A stretch of 5,771 nucleotides of DNA, from assembly GCA_003133205.1 (NCBI GenBank), contig PKWK01000184.1:6586-12356 (forward strand), read 5' to 3'. Both the position numbers and the translations under genes were made by a program. Below are positions 3,755-5,771 of the stretch, one piece after another. The stretch comes from Granulicella sp. GTDB taxonomy: Bacteria > Acidobacteriota > Terriglobia > Terriglobales > Acidobacteriaceae. Below the pieces are notes generated by a model that had not been told where the DNA came from, did not search any database, and saw only the letters and a list, made by a program, of their open reading frames with translations. The first letter of the stretch is position 1, and each line of letters opens with the position of its first letter.

Positions 3755-5771
3755 ATGGCGACCGAAACGAAGACCGCAGCTCCCAGCAGCCCAGACACCG
3801 GCAAGCCCCCAATCTATCTGCTCGACTCCATGGCGTTCATCTTTCGCGCCTACCACGCGATGCAGCGCCAGCGCCCGATGTCGACGCGCACCGGCATTCC
3901 CACCGCCGCCACCTACGTCTTCGTCAACATGATCAACAAGCTGCGCAAGGACTTCGCCCCGCAGTACCTCGCCGCCGTCTACGATCTCTCCGGCCCAGTC
4001 TTCCGCGACGAGCGCGCCCGCGAGATGAAGGGCGTCCGCAAGTGGAACATCAAGACCCAGCAGTTCGAGGTCATCGACTACGCCGGCTACAAGGCCAACC
4101 GCGCCGAGATGCCCGCCGATCTTGCCCAGCAGCTCCCCTACATCCGCCGCGCGCTCGAAGCCTTCCGCATCCCCATCCTCAGCTACGAGGGCTTCGAGGC
4201 CGACGACGTCATCGGCACCCTCAGCCACAAGCTCTCCGCCCTCGGCCACAAGGTCTACGTCGTCTCCTCCGACAAGGACATGATGCAACTCGTCAACCCC
4301 GAAGTGAGCATCCTCAACCCGACCAAGGACAACCTGGTCCTCGATCCCGCCGGAGTCGAAGCCACCCTCGGTGTCCCGCCCGAACGCGTCGTCGACGTGA
4401 TGGCCCTCCGCGGCGATTCGGTCGACAACATTCCCGGCGCGCCCGGCATCGGCGATAAAGGTTCCGTCGAGCTGGTCCAGCAATTCGGCACCGTCGAAGC
4501 CGCCCTCGATCGCGCCGACGAGGTGAAGAAGAAAACGTATCGCGAATCATTACAAAACAATCGCGACAATATCCTTCTCTCCAAAGAGCTCGTCACCATC
4601 CACACCAGCGTCCCCATCGAATTCTCCGTCGACGACATGCGCACGCAGCCGGTCGACAACGCAGCCTGCCGCGAACTCTTCTCCGAACTCGAATTCACCA
4701 CCATGCTGCAGGCCCTCGCGCCCGCATCCGACAACACTGCCATCGACTACAACCTCAAGCCAACCGCAGCCGAAATCGCCGCGCTCCTGGCCGAAGCCCG
4801 CAAGCCACAAACAGCGGGTGCCCCACATCTCGTTTCTGAGATGTGGGATTCCACCAAGCCGCGCGGCCTTGCCATCGCCATCTTCGAAGACGCCCGCGCT
4901 ATCGCCGAAGAGATCGCCGCTGAGCCCGATCCAGAGTCCGCCGAAGCCGAACCGCCGCCCGCCGAGACGATGAATATGTTTGCCGCACCCTCCCCAGACG
5001 CCCGGGTGCCCCATTCATCGCAGCTTCATCGCGATAGGTGGGATGTGAACTCTCCACCCCTTCCGGACCCAGCCCGCCGCATCGGCCTCGCCGTCGAAGG
5101 CCATGCCGCAATGGAAGTCGCGCTCGAATCGCCCGGACTCCGCCAAGCCCTCGAGGACGCGACGCTGCCCAAGCAGGTTCACGACCTCAAAGCAGTCCTC
5201 CGCGCGCTCGCTCCGCACGCTGTCACGCTACGCGGCGTCGAGACCGACGTGATGCTCGAGAGCTACCTCGTCAACCCGACGCATGCCTCACACACGCTTT
5301 CCGACATCGCGGCCCGCTCGACCAATCGCGCGCTCGTCCATCAGCCCACCAAGGCGAACCCCGCCGACCCAAAGCGCCTGCCCGAAGCCGCCGCCGCCAT
5401 CGTCCGCCTCGCCCGCGTCTTCGCCCAGCAAATGGCCGAGAGCGACGCGACCGCCAACTCGTCCGCAACACTGGGTGCCCCGGGCCTCGCCTTTGAGACC
5501 CGTGAAGGAGCGCCGCAGACTTCCCCGCTCAAGCACATCTACGAGACCATGGACCTGCCGCTCGTCCCCGTTCTCCTGCGCATGGAGCAAGCCGGCGTCC
5601 GCATCGACTCCAGCGTCCTCTCCGCCATGTCCACGCGCCTCGCCGTCGAGATGGACACCCTCGCCGACCGCATCTATACCGACTCCGGCCAACGCTTCAA
5701 CATCAACTCCCCCAAGCAGCTGGGCGAGATGCTCTTCGAACGGCTGGGACTTGCCGTCGGCAAGAAGACCA
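3755..5771 (+). CDS. polA: DNA polymerase I, N-terminal 672 codons (partial)
   Basis: DNA polymerase I fills gaps and removes RNA primers and lesions during replication and repair. The 5'-nuclease domain (residues 20-328) is intact: LLDSMAFIFRAYHA (Asp24), YDLSGPVFRDE (Asp77), YEGFEADDVIGTL (Glu148, Asp150, Asp151), SSDKDM (Asp173, Asp175) and RGDSVDNIPGAPGIGDK (Asp221, Asp224; helix-hairpin-helix). Residues 87-111 carry about 21 more residues than E. coli Pol I at the same place. The following region corresponds to the 3'-5' exonuclease domain (VHDLKAVL, VETDVMLESYLVNP) but lacks the Asp-x-Glu and other metal-binding acids, so proofreading is probably absent. Three palindromic repeats interrupt this domain in frame. 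The polymerase domain begins near LPLVPVLLRMEQAGVRID and is cut by the window edge. The start is ATG 3755: an in-frame TGA at 3737 bars an earlier one and the next ATG would lose Asp24. No Shine-Dalgarno is visible. Confidence 0.95.
   Translation, partial: MATETKTAAPSSPDTGKPPIYLLDSMAFIFRAYHAMQRQRPMSTRTGIPTAATYVFVNMINKLRKDFAPQYLAAVYDLSGPVFRDERAREMKGVRKWNIKTQQFEVIDYAGYKANRAEMPADLAQQLPYIRRALEAFRIPILSYEGFEADDVIGTLSHKLSALGHKVYVVSSDKDMMQLVNPEVSILNPTKDNLVLDPAGVEATLGVPPERVVDVMALRGDSVDNIPGAPGIGDKGSVELVQQFGTVEAALDRADEVKKKTYRESLQNNRDNILLSKELVTIHTSVPIEFSVDDMRTQPVDNAACRELFSELEFTTMLQALAPASDNTAIDYNLKPTAAEIAALLAEARKPQTAGAPHLVSEMWDSTKPRGLAIAIFEDARAIAEEIAAEPDPESAEAEPPPAETMNMFAAPSPDARVPHSSQLHRDRWDVNSPPLPDPARRIGLAVEGHAAMEVALESPGLRQALEDATLPKQVHDLKAVLRALAPHAVTLRGVETDVMLESYLVNPTHASHTLSDIAARSTNRALVHQPTKANPADPKRLPEAAAAIVRLARVFAQQMAESDATANSSATLGAPGLAFETREGAPQTSPLKHIYETMDLPLVPVLLRMEQAGVRIDSSVLSAMSTRLAVEMDTLADRIYTDSGQRFNINSPKQLGEMLFERLGLAVGKKT
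4816..4858 (+). repeat. Palindromic element 1 inside polA
   Basis: The GGGTGCCCC head (4816-4824) leads into CCCACATCTC (4822-4831) and GAGATGTGGG (4838-4847), a perfect 10-bp stem with loop GTTTCT, followed by ATTCCACC. The upstream CCACAAACAGC recalls the CCACAAAACC head of the intergenic copies. It is translated in frame as GAPHLVSEMWDST (about residues 354-367) with no stop. Confidence 0.8.
5004..5060 (+). repeat. Palindromic element 2 inside polA
   Basis: GGGTGCCCCATTCAT is identical for 15 bases to intergenic copies 1 and 4. Arms 5010-5021 and 5031-5042 pair at 11 of 12 positions if G-U is allowed, with a 9-base loop. It is read in a different frame from elements 1 and 3, giving RVPHSSQLHRDRWDV after a Pro/Glu-rich linker. 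The right boundary, near CTCCACCCC, is approximate. Confidence 0.78.
5473..5507 (+). repeat. Palindromic element 3 inside polA (eroded)
   Basis: GGGTGCCCC (5473-5481) is followed by CGGGCCTC (5481-5488) and GAGACCCG (5495-5502), an 8-position stem with one mismatch and loop GCCTTT. It is read as GAPGLAFETREG, the same GAP frame as element 1, just before the helix that leads into the polymerase domain. The stem mismatch suggests an older insertion. Confidence 0.68.

Noticed and set aside
3548..4483. Long leftward open frame opposite the start of polA
   Set aside because: A high-GC antisense shadow: the plus strand carries the full set of Pol I 5'-nuclease motifs, and the antisense protein is low-complexity Gly/Val/Asp/Arg.
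4800..5060. Suspected frameshift in polA at the hairpin repeats
   Set aside because: Codon-by-codon reading from 3755 to 5771 shows no stop and family motifs continue after each element, so all three additions are in frame.

Overview
The window looks like a piece of chromosome from a high-GC soil bacterium, most likely an acidobacterium of the Granulicella/Terriglobus/Edaphobacter type. This rests on codon use, the protein flavours and an abundant family of GGGTGCCCC hairpin repeats that I associate from memory with that group. The taxon is an inference, not read directly from a marker.

Layout. Positions 1-190 are relatively AT-rich. They hold two 19-bp near-identical copies of a dyad centred on AAGATCTT, spaced 31 bp, and possibly the first codons of a gene running left off the window. 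A leftward gene for an exported SMP-30/gluconolactonase-family beta-propeller enzyme follows (191-1225). From there to the right edge every gene reads rightwards: a BrnT-type toxin with an overlapping small antitoxin (1480-1999), a ParD/ParE-type toxin-antitoxin pair with overlapping ends (2450-3012), a 63-residue Ser/Pro/His-rich protein of unknown function with a sigma28-like promoter and a perfect 12-bp terminator stem (3282-3519), and the first 672 codons of DNA polymerase I (polA, 3755 to the window end).

The gaps between these genes are largely filled by one repeat family. Five copies, all in the same orientation, lie upstream of brnT, parD (two copies), the small gene and polA. A full copy has a CCACAAAACCATCTTGGGTGC-like head, a long hairpin with an ATC loop, and a C-rich tail that on the minus strand is a potential G-quadruplex. 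In two copies a second, 41-42-bp hairpin sits exactly in the ATC loop; in one of them it is flanked by ATC on both sides, as if inserted with a 3-bp duplication. Three small GAA-loop hairpins form another cluster at 2153-2231.

The most notable result is that the same GGGTGCCCC-headed hairpin class also occurs three times inside the open polA reading frame (about 4816-4858, 5004-5060 and 5473-5507). It is read in two different frames and causes no stop or frameshift. All three lie in the part of Pol I corresponding to the degenerate 3'-5' exonuclease domain. This resembles the protein-coding palindromic elements described in Rickettsia. The repeats therefore look like small mobile or spreading elements that tolerate both intergenic and coding sites, and that divide the intergenic region into toxin-antitoxin 'cassettes'. 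No transposase is encoded in the window.
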